Part shown: piece after piece, positions 28,201-43,200 of the stretch | How the letters are laid out: every line of letters starts with the position of its first letter | Numbering within the stretch: position 1 is the stretch's first letter | From: Brevibacterium epidermidis NBRC 14811 | Lineage (GTDB): Bacteria; Actinomycetota; Actinomycetes; Actinomycetales; Brevibacteriaceae | Direction of reading: 5' to 3' | NCBI RefSeq assembly: GCF_001570805.1 | Contig: NZ_BCSJ01000015.1 | Span: 62,001-126,000 of the forward strand | DNA: 64,000 nt | Position numbers and translations under genes: made by a program | Notes under the pieces: model-generated | Seen by the model: the letters and a program-made list of their open reading frames with translations, nothing else | What the model was told of the DNA's origin: nothing | The model's database searches: none

Positions 28201-31200
28201 TGAGGGTCGATGGGAACAGCAACTGGCAGGCCAGCGGCATCGACCTCATCGACACCGAGGACAAGAGCTATGACTCCGAGGTCGTCGACAAGGTCGCCGG
28301 CATCATCAGTGACGCAGAGGAGAAGGCCAAGGACCTCGGTTCCGAGGTCACCGGAACGATCAGCGAGGACATCACTCGAGCGACCAAGGACGGCGAAGAA
28401 GACCGCGGTGCCGAGTCCACGCTGGGCAACCTCGTTGCCGATGCGCTCAAGGAAGGTGTCGAGGAGACCCAGCTGGAAGAAGCTGACTTCGGTGTCACGA
28501 ACGCTGGCGGACTGCGCACCGACCTGCTCTGCGACCAGATCTACAACAATGAGGACAAGTGCGAAGTCACTGTCGCCGAACTCAACGGGGTGCTTCCCTT
28601 CGCCAACGACCACGGCGTTGTGACGTTGAAGGGTGAGGACGTCATCGGCGTGTTCGAGGAACAGTGGCAGCCCGACGATGCGTCGCGCCCGTTCCTCCAC
28701 CTGGGCGTCTCCGATGACGTCGACGTCGTCTACGACAGCGACGCGGACAAGGGCGAGCACGTGAAGTCCGTCAAGGTCGATGGCGAGGAGATCGATCCGA
28801 ACAAGGACTACCGGGTTGCGACGCTGAGCTTCCTCGCCGCTGGTGGTGACAACTACACCTCCTTCGCCAAGGGCGACTTCGAACAGTCGGGACTGACCGA
28901 CTTCGAGACCTGGGAGAACTACTTCAACAAGCACCAGGCCGAGGGCGAGGACGTTGCCCCGGACAAGAACGAACGACAGGCCGACGCGGCCAAGGACGTC
29001 ATCGACAATGGTGAGCTGACCGCCGAGTTGACCGGGCCTAAGGCCATCAAGCCGGGCGAGAGCGCCGAGTTCGTGCTCAAGACGGATGCGAAGTCCGAGG
29101 TCTCCGGTCCCGTCGACGTCACCGTCGACCTGCCGGATGGCTATACCGCCGAGGCGGCCGCACAGTCCAAGGCCCAGTCGGCTACCGCCGGCGTCACCAA
29201 GGGCAAGGCTCCCGAGGTCAGCGCCGAAGCGGCCGCCAAGACGATCACTCTCGACTCGATTCCGGCGGGGGAGTCCGAGACTCCTGTGACCGTGACCGCG
29301 CCGAAGGACGCCTCCGGTGAAGTGACCGTCAAGGTCACCGTGCAGGCGAATGTCGAAGGTCCGTGGTGGGATGACAACCCTCTGCCGCTGGCTCACGAAT
29401 TCGAAGCCACCGTTGCAGTCGGTGACGACGCAGATGCTTCGGCCGGTGATGACGGTTCGGCCGACGGCGGCAACGCCGACGGTGGTGCAGCTGATGGCGG
29501 CAGCGCCGATGGCGGAGACAACGCCGCCGGCGGATCGGACGGTTCGTCGAATGCCGGTGGCGGAGCCGACGGTGCGAATGCGTCTGCCGACGGTGGTTCG
29601 GCCGATGGTTCCGGGGCCGACGCGAACGGTTCGAAGGACGGCGGCGACCTGCCGCGCACCGGCTTCGAGACCTTCAACATCGTCGCTGCGGCTCTGGCTC
29701 TCATCGTCGCAGGCGGCACAGCGGTCACGATCGTCCGCCGCCGCAAGCTGAGCATCCAGAGCTGAGCCAGCAGTAGTCGATCACGTGGCGTAGCTGATGC
29801 TGAAAGGCGGGGCCGGAGAGTTCATCTCTCCGGCCCCGCCGCTGTTTCCAGGTGCGTGCTGAGGCTACTGGTGTGTAATGCCGTCGGAGTCGGCGTCTGA
29901 GATCTCAGCCTTGCCAGCTTCGCCAGCCTCGTCGGCCTTGGCATCGGCCTCGTCGGCTTTGGCGTCGGTGTCTGTGGTCTCGCTACCGGTAACGGTGGCC
30001 TCCGCCGCCGGAACAGGCGGGAAGCTGGCGCGGAAGGTCTCGAGGTGAGTGAGCACCGGGACGAGGAAGAGAATGCCGACGGCCGGCACCACGATGCCCG
30101 AATCATTGATGACGGTGCCGACTCCCAGCAGGATCGCCAGGCTGATCATCGCCGCACGCAGCAGCGGGATCCGTCGATAGGTGTCCTGGATTCCGTGCAG
30201 GCGGAAGCGCGCAGGATCGAGCGCCATCCAGAACACGCCGATGATGATGAGCGGCAGCACCAGAGTCATCCACGACTGCGTGAGGATGTCGATGTTCATC
30301 CCGATCTTGCGGGCCAGCACACTGAGCGCCTGACCGCTGATGATCGAGTCGAAGAACCGCCCGAAGTGCGTACGCTGGTCGGCCGGGCGCAGCCAGTCGA
30401 GAAACAGCACGGTGAGCATGACGAAACCGGCGATGCCCACCGTCAGGCCCAGACGTTTGAGCGAAAACCGGATGCTCGCCGCGGCCAGCACGAGGTAGGC
30501 CACTCCGATGATGAGAGTCGGCACGGATCCGAACTTAGTCCCCAGACCAGGTGCGGCGAGGATGACGCAGGACACGAGCACGGGAAGAGTGACGATGAGG
30601 ACGCGATGCAGCGGCTTGGTCACCAGAGACGCAAACCCGGCGACCGCCAACAGCAGAGCACAGCAGTACAGCGCCAACGCCGAGTTCCCGATCCCATAGA
30701 ACCGGGAAGCGATGAGCAGCGGCTCACCCAACAGGGTCGACATCTGCAGCTGGGACCCGGTGACGACGTCGTAGGCGAGCACCGCGACGGTCACCGTGGA
30801 CACGAAGAGCACGGGCCCGAACTTGTGCCGCCGCCACGGGCCGAGCAGCGCCAGCACTCCAAGCAGCAGCGCCCACCCCGCCAGCGCACCGAGCATCGCG
30901 ATGTCCGGGTTCGTCGCACGCTCCCACGGCACGGTATTGACTAGGTACGTCGAGATCGGCATCGCAGCGAACACGACACCGAGGCGGTACGCCCCGGAAT
31001 GGACGAGCTCCCGGTGGTTCTTCCGCATGAACCACGCCAGCCCCAGCAGCCCGACCATGAGCACGGCGACGACGGGGAAGAACCACGTTGACAGATCGTT
31101 CTGCGTCTTCACCGCCACCTGCCGGTCGAGCACGGCCTGATAGCGCGCATGCCAATCGGATCCATGCGCCCCCGAAGTCATCGGCGCACCGGCCGCATTG

Positions 31201-34200
31201 TCCATCTCCTCGGCCCCGGACAGAGCCACGAGCGTCGGCGCCAGATCGGGCACCTGCACCAGGCCGGGCTGCCGCGTTGACGAGGATGTGAGCAGTCCTG
31301 CGGACTCGCCCGGCTCGACCATCATCGTCGCCTGCATCGACGATCCCTCATGCGCGCCGTCGGCAATCGAGGAGAACACTACGGGAACGCGACCCTCGCC
31401 GAGGCGGTTCGGCCGATCCGCACTCATCCACCCGGTCGATTCGAGGATGTCCCCGACCTGGGCATCGAGATTCTTCAGCGAGTAGCCGTCGGCGGCGGTA
31501 TTGCCGAGGTCGACGAGGGTGAGCTGACCGTCCGCGGCCGAGTTCGCGACGTCCTTACCCAGGTCCGAGCCGACGGGCGACCAGTTCTCGACGTGGCCGG
31601 AGGGGGTGGCGGCGGCGATCGCGGCACCGTTGCCGAAGGCGCGGATATCGGGCACTGCCTCGGCCAGCGCCCCGAGGGATGCATCGTAGTTGTCACCGCG
31701 TGCCACCTGTGCGTACACGTCCCAGTCGGCGACCCAGCCGTCGAGGGGTGATGCCGGTTCGCGGCACTGATCGCGGGGTTCGTCGGCAGCTCGCCGTCCG
31801 GATCCGAGTCCCAGCCAGCCGTCGACCGGGCAGCTCGTCGCGCGCACGCTGCGCGGCGTGATCGTCCCGATCTGCCCGCCCTTCATCATCACCCACAGAT
31901 TCGGTGTGGTGCGCGGATCGAGGTCCTCGAAGCTGAACCCGGAGACGTTGATCGATACGACCCCGGGTTTCGCCGAGGCGGCCCCACCGTCATCGTCTCC
32001 CGCGGCCGGGGCCGCCTGCCCGGCTTGGGGCAGGCCGAGGACGAAGAGGGCGATGGCCAGGATCCCGAGGAGAACCCGGACGGCGGGCGAGGTCACGGAG
32101 GTTCTCATCGGTGAGCCTCCTCGGCGTGTTCAGCACTGAGCGCCAGCAGGAAGGGCAGAAGAACCATGGCTCCGGTCGAGGGCACGGCGACACCCGAATC
32201 GGTGAGCACGAGCCCGACGCCGAGTCCGGTGGCGGCAGCGAGGAAGCCGAAGTGCAGGTCGGAATCCGCGAAGAGCTGGGGGAGTCGTCCCCGCCATTTG
32301 TTGACCAGGCGTCCGGTGCGGCTGCCGGCGTGGACGCGGGGGAAGTGGAGGAGGTAGCGGAGGAAGACGAGGATCGCGATGGCCGCGAGCGGGGTGACGA
32401 TCGCCAGGGCCGGGTTGATCTGGATGATGTGGAGGTTCGCGCCGAGCTTGCGGCCGACGACCTGCAGGGCCTCACCGGTAACGATCTGGTCGAAGAACGT
32501 GCCGAAGTGCGAGCGTGCTCCGGCCGGGCGCAGCCAGTCGAGGAAGGCGATGCCGATGAGGATCGCCAACGATGCCACGCCGATCAGCGCAAGGCGGAGG
32601 AGAGTCAGACGGATCTTCGACAGCAGCGCGAGCAGGACCATGAGGCCGGCGAGGATGGCGATCGTGCCGCCGAACTTCGCACCCCAGGACGGGTTGCCGG
32701 AGACGAACACGGCGGCCAGTCCGACGACGATCGGCACGGCGAACACGGCTCGGCGATGGCCGCGCGCCCGCAGCCAGGAGACTGCGATGCCTAAGAAGAT
32801 GAAGAGGCTGACGATGAAGATCGCTGCACCCTGATTGCCGAGGCCGTAGTAGCGGCCGCCGACGATCGGGTTGTAGCCGAGCAGCGAGTTCGCCTGCAAA
32901 TGGGACCCGGTGGCCAGATCGGTGGCGAGGATGAGCAGGTTCGCCCCGGCCAAAGCGCCGACTCGGCCCCGCCAGGTCCGACCCCACGGTGGGATGAGAG
33001 CGAGGACGAACAGAACGGCGGCCGTGCCGACGACCGAGAGGAACAGACCGAGCCCGGGCTCAGCAGTCCGCGACCAAGGGACGAGCCCGGCGAGGAACGC
33101 TCCCATCGGCAGAGCCGCGATCGCCAGGGATGCCCAGCCGAGGAATCGGTGGACGTGGGGAGCCAGGGTGGCGCCGCCTCGGCGACCGAGGATGGAGCGG
33201 TTGAGCAGGATCGCGCACGCGATGAAGAGGACGTAGAAGATGACGTCGAGGGTGATGGAGAACGTCGAGAGGTTCTGGTGGATCGTCGTCGATTTCTGCG
33301 CCTCGGCGACGAGATCGTCGATGCGTTTCTGCGGATCATCATCGGTGGGGGTGGAATGGAAGCCGACGGCGCGCGGGGAATCGACGTCGAGGACATCGAG
33401 GATGCCCGGAGCCAGATCGGTGATCTGCAGCAGCCCCGGGGTGCGGGTCGTCGCCGAGGACAGGGACCCGGGTTCGAAGCCGGGACCTGCGGCGATGAAC
33501 GCCCGCAGCTGCGGCAGACCGGAACTGTCTCCGAGGCCCGCGACGATGATCGTCGGATCGGCGGCCCCGTCCTTCGCGTTGTCGTCCATTTCCTGCAGAC
33601 GCGCGCCGAGGCGGCGGTCGGCTTCGGCGACGCGGGTCTCCCGATCGAAGTTCGGCGGAACGGTATAGGAGTAGTTCGGGATCGGGTCGAACAGCCAGGA
33701 GCGGATGCCGACCGCACCGAGATCGACGACGCCGAGGCGGCAGTCCGTGGCCGTCGCATCCTCCGTGAAGTTCGTCACCACTCCGTTTTCGTCCGCGGCG
33801 GCATAGGCGGCGCCGGGACCTTCGGCCGCAACGCAGGGTTCGAGCAGGGCATCCTCATCGGCTGCGTCGGTGCCGGCGGGAACTGCCTTGCCGGCTTCGG
33901 CAACGGTGCGTGCGAGCATTCCATAGTCGACGGAGTACCCGGAGCCGACATTGGGCTCCTTGACCGCGTCGAAGCCCTCGATCCGCGCCGTCGTCGTCCC
34001 GGCTACGGATTCGTCGGCATGAGCTTCATCACGCTTCGCCGCGTCGTTCGCCGAGGCGGCCCCGGAGTCCGCGGAATCGTCGTCGACGTTCGTGGTGGGG
34101 GAGATCATGGTCGGGCAGCGGGCCGAGTCATCGGGGTCGGCATCCTCGGCGACGGGGGAGGGTCCGGCCTGCGCACGGGCGCCCGCGCCGAAGGACAGCC

Positions 34201-37200
34201 AACCGGAAGCCGGGCAGGTGGCCGAGCCGATCGTGCGCACGTTGAGGTTTGCGGCCGCGCCCTCGGAGAGCAGGCGATAGAGGTTCGGAGTGCGCTCGGG
34301 ATCGATATCATCGATGGTCAGGCCCGGAATGCCGAAGACGACCGTCTGCCCGGCTGGGGCTCTGCTGGTGTCCGCGGACTGCGTCGAAGCGGGATCGGTC
34401 GGATCCTGCGCCGAAGGGGCGTTCACCTCGGCAGCTGAGTCGTCTGTCGACGTCGACGCTGAAGCGGTGCCGAGTCCGAGGCCTGCCATCAGGAGCCCGA
34501 CCAGGAGACCCAGCATCAGGATTCTCAATGCGGGAAGTCGGAAGAGCAGGCTGGAGTGAGTCGGCACAGATCAATACTATCGGCTCAGGTTTCAGCTGGG
34601 CCTGAGACCGCTCTGGGCGTTTGCTCCCCAGGCCCGACGCCATGTATATTTGATTGTCGTTGTGTGTGCTTGTCGCACTCCCTTACATAGCCTCATGCGT
34701 TGCAGGCCCGTAGGTGAGGGGAATGCGTCGATAGGTTCACCCGATTGAAGACAACCAGCGCTCGAGACCCATTGAACTCACGACTCGATGAGGGCCCGGC
34801 GCTGCACTGAACAAGATACGAAAAGAAGGCTACTTTTGCGTACGTACACAGCTAAGCCCGGTGACATTGAGCACCAGTGGCACGTCATTGACGCCACTGA
34901 CCAGGTGCTCGGTCGCCTTGCCGCGCAGGTTGCACGCCTCCTGCGCGGCAAGCACAAGACCACGTTCACTCCGAACGCCGACACCGGTGACTTCGTCATC
35001 ATCATCAACGCCGACAAGGTCGCGCTGACAGGTGCGAAGCTCGAGAAGAAGCGCGCTTACCGTCACTCCGGTTACCCGGGTGGCCTCAAGAGCGTCAACT
35101 ACGCCGAGCTCCTCGCCACCCACCCCGAGCGTGCAGTCGAAAAGGCTGTCGCCGGTATGGTCCCGAAGACTCGTCTCGGACGTGCCCAGATGCAGAAGCT
35201 GAAGGTCTATGCAGGTGCCGAGCACCCGCACGCCGCTCAGAATCCGCAGCCGTACGAACTCAGCCAGGTCGCGCAGTAAGCGCCTGAGCTCTAGACATAC
35301 CGAGGAGAACCGTGGCTGATACCACCAACGCGACAGAAACTGTCGAAGAAGAGATCACCGAATACACTTCCGAGACTCCCGCATCCGCTGGCCTGGGCGA
35401 AAGCACCGCCGGTGGACGTGGACAGTCCCTGACCGCCCCCGGCAACGGAGTGGGCCGCCGCAAGCAGGCAATTGCTCGCGTGCGCCTCGTCCCCGGCACC
35501 GGCGAGTGGACCATCAACGGACGTACTCTCGAAGAGTACTTCCCGAACAAGCTGCACCAGCAGCTCGTCAACGAGCCCTTCACCCTGCTGGACCTGGGCG
35601 GACGTTTCGACGTCATCGTCCGGATCTCCGGCGGTGGACCCTCCGGCCAGGCCGGCGCCGTCCGCCTGGGCGTGGCTCGTTCGCTCAACCAGATCGACGC
35701 GGAATCCAACCGCGCCGAGCTGAAGAAGGCCGGATACCTCAGCCGCGATGCTCGCGTTCCTGAGCGCAAGAAGGCCGGTCTCAAGAAGGCCCGTAAGGCA
35801 CCTCAGTTCTCGAAGCGCTGATCTCGCTGGCGAACCGACTGCGGCTGGTCTGCCACTGAGTCGCAGTCATCGACAGTTCAGCTTCATGAACATGAGAATG
35901 CAATGCGGTCCCGAACCAAGTTCGGGGCCGCATTTCTCATATCCGGACACATTTCGCACGGTCACTGACGTGGCCGTGGCAGCTGTGACCATGCCGCCAC
36001 CACGATCACCGCGGTGGCGGCGGTCGTGGTCGGCCGCCTCGGCGAGGATGCCCAGGCGCTTCCAGCGGATCGACTAAGATCGACTCCGACATTGACGAAA
36101 GGATCCCCGCATGTCTCGACTCTTCGGCACCGACGGAGTGCGCGGACTGGCCAATCGCGACATCACGGCCAAACTCGCCCTCCAGCTCTCGGTCGCAGGT
36201 TCACGCGTGCTCGCTCGCGACTGGAAAGGCGAGAAGCGCCCCTTCGCCGTGGTCGGACGTGACACACGTGTCTCCGGCGAATTCCTCTCAGCCGCACTGA
36301 GCGCCGGCATCGCCTCCACCGGAGTCGACGTCCTCGACGCGGGAATGCTGCCGACCCCGGGCATCGCTCAGGTCGTCAAGGACACGGGTGCCGCCTTCGG
36401 CGTCGTCATCTCCGCCTCCCACAACCCCATGCCCGACAACGGGATCAAGTTCTTCGCCGCCGGCGGAACGAAGCTCGACGACGCTGTCGAAGACGAGATC
36501 CTCGAAATCTTCGACCAGGACTGGGACCGCCCCACCGGCTCGGCCGTCGGTCGCATCTCCCGCTACCCGGCCGCCGCCGATGAGTACACCGAACACCTCG
36601 TGCGCTGCGTCGATGCTGAGAACGTGCGCCCGCTGTCCGGACTCAAGGTCGTCGTCGACTGCGCCCACGGTGCCGCCTCCATCGTCGGACCCGCCGCACT
36701 GCGTCAGGCCGGTGCCGAAGTCATCGTCTCCGCCGCCGAACCCGACGGCTTCAACATCAACGACGGTGTCGGATCGACCCACCTCGAACCGCTGCAGCGC
36801 CTCGTCGTCGAAACCCAGTCCGACCTGGGCGTGGCATTCGACGGCGACGCCGACCGCTGCCTGGCCGTGGACTCCCTGGGACGCGTCGTCAACGGCGACC
36901 AGGTCATGGGCATCCTGGCCATCGGGCTCAAGGAGCTCGGCGAGCTGCGCGGGAACACCCTCGTCACAACCGTCATGTCGAACCTGGGGCTGACACAGGC
37001 GATGGAGAAGTACGGCATCAAGACCGTGCAGACCGCCGTCGGCGACCGCTACGTGCTCGAACGGATGATCGCCGACGGGTACGCGCTCGGCGGGGAGCAG
37101 TCCGGCCACGTGCTCATGCTCGACCACGGCACCACCGGTGACGGTGTGCAGACTGCCCTGCACCTGATGAAGCGCATGGCCGACGCCAAGCGCACCCTGG

Positions 37201-40200
37201 CCGACCTCGCCGCGGAGATCCCACAGCTGCCGCAGGCACTCGTCAACGTCAAGGGCGTCGACAAGAACAACGTCGATCATCCGCAGGTCGCCGCCGAGGT
37301 GGCCGCCGTCGAGGCCGAGCTCGCCGACACTGGCCGTGTGCTGCTGCGCGCCTCGGGCACTGAGCCGCTCATCCGCGTCATGGTCGAGGCCGCCACCGAG
37401 GATGCCGCCACCGCCCAGGCCGAACGCCTGGCCGCGTCGGTCAAGGAGCACCTCGCGCTGTAACGTCTCTCCGGTCTCAGTCAACGCGAAACGCGAAAAA
37501 GTCGTCACTAGTGACGACTTTTTCGCGTTTCGCGTTGATTGAGCCTGTGGAACTGAGTCGGCCGTTATCCACAGGCCCGGTAGTGACCGTTGTGGTCGGC
37601 CACCCAGCTCCGGAATGCTTGAGGGATGTTCGCGTGTCTGACTTCCGCAGAACTCAGCGCGGCCGGATTGAGTTCCCACCAGCTGCGAATAGCTGAGCGT
37701 TGCTGCCTGAGAAGAGTCCGACGGGGCGTCTACGTTGTGACATCGGTCTGCGCCGAACCGACACATCGATTCATCGCCGCTGTTGGTGCAGGGCCGGGGA
37801 CGACTCTGCCGTGTGAATCGGCAGGGACTATGAAGCGCGATGAGGATCTGCGCATCCTCGTACGATCCTATGTCGATGATTGTCCCGAAGGAGCAGCGTT
37901 CTCTCACCGCAGCGCCCTGATCATTCACGGCTTGCCGATCCCGTATTTCGAGAACGGTGCACCTCTTTGCGCAGAGTTCGTCCATCCGGAGGTCGGAGTG
38001 CGGCGTTCATTCGTCCACATCAGGAAGAGGCCGCTCGAGGGAAGCACTGAGGTCGTCAACGACTTTCGAGTCACCACCTTGCCTCAGACACTTCTGGACG
38101 TCGCCCGGGACTACCCACTGGCGTTCTCCGTCGCAGCTGTGGACGCAGCGCTTCGTAGAAATCTCATCTCGGTTCGAGAATTCGCAGACTACTGTGCTCA
38201 CAATCCGGTGAGAACGCGGCAAGGTCGCATTGATGCAGTCATCGCGAATGCTGACGCGCGACGGGAATCCGTGGCCGAATCGATCACTGCAGTCCGATTC
38301 GTCGAATACTCGATTGCGGGTTTCGAGCCGCAGGTAGTCATTCGAGATGAGAGAGGGGATTTCGTCGCGCGGACCGACTTCGCCAATCCGAAGGCGCGGG
38401 TCGTCGCTGAATTCGACGGGGCCGGGAAGTACTACCTCGACGGTGCCGACCCGAAACGTGCCTTCGAGCTTGAGCGTCGCAGGGAGTATTCCCTGCGCAA
38501 TCTTGGCATTCAGGTCTTCAGGATCACTTGGAGGGACCTTTTCAGAGGCGACCTCTTCCTGCGGATCAAGGACAGCGTCAAACGACGCAGCGGATGAACG
38601 GTCTCAGGCGGGAAACCTGCGGACCTCCGTGGGGTGGTGACGAGCCTGAGAGCAGAGCTGCGGGGGGAGGGAAGTGATGGTGCTCAGTCAGTCGATGTGC
38701 AGCAGGCCTCCGCCAGGCAACGCGAAGCTCGGAAAAGTTGTCACTGGCGACGACTCTTTCGCGTTTCGCGTTGACTTAGGGGCGGGCCGGGCGGAAGAAA
38801 CATCCGGAGCAGCTTCGGCAACCGATCGGCATCACGCAAACCCCGTTGAGAGCGCAGACGTAAGTGCGATGTAAGCGTCGTTTGGGAGCATCGAGGCATC
38901 CGACGGCGGATCAGAGTCGACTGTCGTCGGATGAGAACCTCATCTCTTCCAACGATCGGAGATTCATGACTCTGCAATCACACACGGTCCTCACCGAAGT
39001 CAGGAGTGAGGACTCCGTCGATCCTGCTGTGCGCCTTGCGGCGATGGTCGGTTCGACCGTGATCCATCTGCCGGGCGATTCGGGCTATGACGAGGCGCGG
39101 ACGCTGTGGAACACAGCGGTCGATCTGCGTCCCGCCGCAGTTGCCGAACCGACTACCGCTGCCGAAGTGTCGGCTGTGGTCACGGCCTCCAGCCAGCTCG
39201 GATACCAGGTCGCACCGGTGAGCACCGGCCACAACGCCGGCCCGCTCGTCCAGCACGACCTCGCTTCGACCGTCCTGGTCAAGCTTGATGCCATGAACGG
39301 GATCGAGATCAACCCCTTGACCGCCATGGCACGAGTTCAGGGCGGTGCCCTGTGGGGTGATGTCACCGAAGCGGCCGGTCGGCACGGACTGGCCTGCCTG
39401 CACGGATCGTCGCCCGACGTCGGCGTGGGCGGGTACCTCCTGGGTGGAGGCATCTTCCTCTACGCGCGCCGGTTGGGCATGGCCACCAGCGGCCTCACCG
39501 CTGTCGAAATCGTCCTCGCCGACGGCGAACTCATCCGCGCCGACCACACTCAGCACCAGTCGCTGTTCTGGGCATTGCGTGGGGGTGGCGGCAATTTCGG
39601 CATTGTCACTGCTTTCGAATTCTCGCTCTACCCACTGGAGACCGTGCACGCGGGAATGATGGTCTGGGACATCGACGACGCTGACCAGGTGCTGCGGGCC
39701 TGGGCAGAATGGGCTCCGACCGCGCCGCACGAGATCACGACGTCGATGCGCATCCTCAACCTTCCGGACGCACCGGGCATACCCGAATCGGTGGCTGGCC
39801 GTCCCGTCGTCTGCATGGACGGGGCTGTCTTGGCCGATAAGAAGCGTGCGCGAAGGGTGCTGGCACCCCTGCGCGAACTGTCCCCACGGACTGACACCTT
39901 CGCCCAAGTGCCGCCGAGTTCGATCACTCGGCTCCACATGGACCCGGAAGGGCCGACACCGGTCACCGGGGACACTGCACTGCTGGGACGCCTGACGGAC
40001 GAGGCCATCGATGCGTTCCTCAGCCAGGTCGGTGCCGGAACGGAGAATTCTCTGCTCTCTGCCGAACTGCGTCAGCTCGGCGGTGCTCTGGCCAGGAAGC
40101 ACCCCGACGGAGGTGCGCTCAGCCGGATGGATGGGAGCTTCCTGCTGTTCGGAGCGGCGATTGCCGACACACCTGAGAACGAAGCCCGGGGCAAGAAGGA

Positions 40201-43200
40201 TGCGAACGACCTGGTCCGGGCCATGTCGCCGTGGAGCACCGGGCGTCAGTATCTCAACTTCGCCGAGGAGCCCGTCGACGTCGGAGACAACTATGGCGCT
40301 CGCGAGTGGCTGACGCTGACCCGGGTCAAGAGCGCATACGATCCGGAGAATGTGTTCGCTGCGAACCATCCTGTGCCGCCTGCTTAGCCCGGAGCCCCGT
40401 ACCGTCACCCGGTCCGCTATGGACCGGGGACGGTGTCGGGAAGTCGATGCGACGATAGAAGGACTGGGCTTCCTGCCGGTGGCGGAGAGCGGAGGAGGTG
40501 TCTCCCATCTGCTCTTCCGCCTCGGCGAGGCGTGCGGCGGCTTTTCCTGCGAACAGCCAGCAGCCGGACCAACGGGCGAGCTCGAGACCCGCTCGCGAGT
40601 GCACGATCGCAGTCTTCGGTCGGCCCCACAGAAGCTGTGCCTTCGCCATCGATGCATGGGCGCTGGCCGCCAGCGGGAAGCGCATGTCCTCGTGGGCGAA
40701 CCGGAGCACGGTCCGGTACCAATCGAAGCATTCGGCATCGCCGTTATCACGCATCGAACAAGCGATATCGAGCAGGATCGGGCCCACATCGGCTTCGACG
40801 GCGTCGTGTCGAGCCATGTTCCAGGCAGTGAGGGCTCCGGTGACGGCGTCGTGATGCCGACCGGTCCGCCGGTCGATCTGGCTGCGAGTGCGCCACCACA
40901 TGACCTGCCGTGCCTTGGGGCCAGTCGGTTCGCCGGCCGCCGCCAGTGCGTCCTCGGCTCGGCGCAGGCGCGACATGTGAGTGAGGACGAGGGCACGGAT
41001 GATGTGGAGCGTCGCATCGGTGCCCGTCGTCCGCTGGTCGAGTCGCGACGCCTCACCGAGGAGTCGCAGGGCACGGCGCAGGTCTCCTGTCAGCGCCATG
41101 ACCGCCACCATGTCGCGGAGCAGGATCGCACACAGGTTCTCGTGTCCCAGTCCGGAGTGAAGTGCTTCCAAACGCTCCAACAGCGACAGTGCTTCACTGT
41201 GACGGCCCTTTGCCATGAGGATATAGGCGAGCTCACGGCGCAGAACCGATCCGCGCATCGTCGGATCCGCCTCATCCTCGGTACCGGGGGTGAGATCACC
41301 GGCGGGGTCGATGACTGCGAGGTTGGACCGGATCTCCTCTTCGCGATTGTGGACGAGCATTCGCTGGGTGTGGAGCAGGTCCGGACTCGGATCGAGTCCC
41401 AGTTCCTCGAGGGAGCGGTGCACCTCGTCGAATGCTCCGGGCAGTTCTGTCTCCTGACCCGTCTGCTGCAGGGCCGAGACTCTGAGGAACTGAGCGTGCT
41501 CGTTCTCCGGGTGCTCATGCGTCAGGCGAGTGAGCAGCTTCAGGGCAGTGTTCCCTTCGCCGAACTCCAAATGGAACTCGGCGCATCTTTCCCGAATCCG
41601 GGTGTGCAGGTCGCGGAGTTCGGACTGCCAGTCCGCCGTGCCCGGCAGGTCGACGTCGGGAAACGGTTCTCCGCCCCATTGATCCGCGGCCGCCTCGAGG
41701 CACCGCAGTGTTTCGAGGTCATGGTCGGGCATATCGTCGCCGAGGGCGGTTCGGGCACTGTGTTCGAAGCGCCACGCATCGACGGAGTGCTGGCTGAGAT
41801 CGAGCCTGTAGCCGTTCGGAGAGCTGAGCAGAATGCCGTTTCCCAGCTGTTTGCGCAGACGGTGGATCTGGACGTGCATGCGAGTGGCGACACGTTCGGA
41901 CCACTCACCCGGCCACAGTGCTTCGACGATGAGCGATGCGGGCGTCCAGGCGCGGAGCCGTAGAACCAACAGAGACAGCAGGGCTCGCTGAGTGCGTCCC
42001 TGTACTCCGCGGGCCACACCATCATGGAGAATCTCCACGCGCCCCATTACACGCAATTCCATCGGGACATCGTAGAGTCTCGCTGAATCAAGCGGAATAC
42101 CTCGACGAACCTCACGAACTTTCAGGCTGCTCGCGGCCACGATAGACCAGGCAGCAACGGCGGTCACCGCTCATGTCACGCGAAACTCAGAAAAGTCGCC
42201 GCCAGTGACGACTTTTTCGAGTTTCGCGTTGACTGAGGGGGAGCGAGTCCGTCAGCTCGAGGCGAACTGGGTGGCGTAGAGCTCGGCGTAGCGGCCGCCG
42301 CTGCCCACTAGCTCCTCGTGGGTGCCCTTCTCGACGATGCGACCGGCCTCGACGACGAGAATCGTGTCGGCCTGCCGGATCGTCGACAGGCGGTGTGCGA
42401 TGACCAGAGCTGTCCGTCCGTGCATCGCCTGGGCCAGAGCCCGCTGGATCGCAGCCTCATTCGTCGAATCCAACGCCGAGGTGGCTTCATCGAGCACGAC
42501 GATCTCCGGAGACGCCAGCAGCATCCGAGCAATGGTCAGCCGCTGACGCTCGCCACCGGAGAGTCGGTACCCGCGCTCGCCGACGACCGTGTCCAGGCCA
42601 TCGGGCAGAGCGTCGATGACTCCGGTCAGCTGCGCCCGGTCGATCGCGTCGAGCATCTGCTCCTCTGTGGCATCGGGGCTGACGAGCTGGAGGTTGGCGC
42701 GAATCGATTCGTGGAAGACATGACCGTCCTGGGTGACGACGCCGACGGCCTCGCGCAGATCGGCGAATGACAGGTCTCTGACATCAACTCCGCCGATGGT
42801 GATCTTGCCGCCCGTGACGTCGTAGAGCCGCGGCAGAAGTGAGGCGATCGTCGACTTTCCGGCACCCGAGGAGCCGACGAGGGCGACGGTGTGCCCGGCG
42901 GGAATCGTGAAGCTCAGGTCATGGAGAACCTGATCGCCGCCGCGAGAGTCGAGCATGGAGACGTCCTCGAGACTGGCCAGGCTGACCTGCGAGGCACTGG
43001 GGTAGGCGAAGTCGACGTGATCGAACTTCACGTCCAGCCCACCGGCGGGCAGAGCTTTCGGCTGCGAGGGCTCCTTGAAATAGGGCACAAGATCGAGGAT
43101 CTCGAAGACGCGCTGGAACGACACGACCGCGCTCTGGATGTCCAGGCGTGCGTTGGCGAGCATCGTCAGCGGTGTGTAGAGGCGGGTCAGCAGCAGCGCC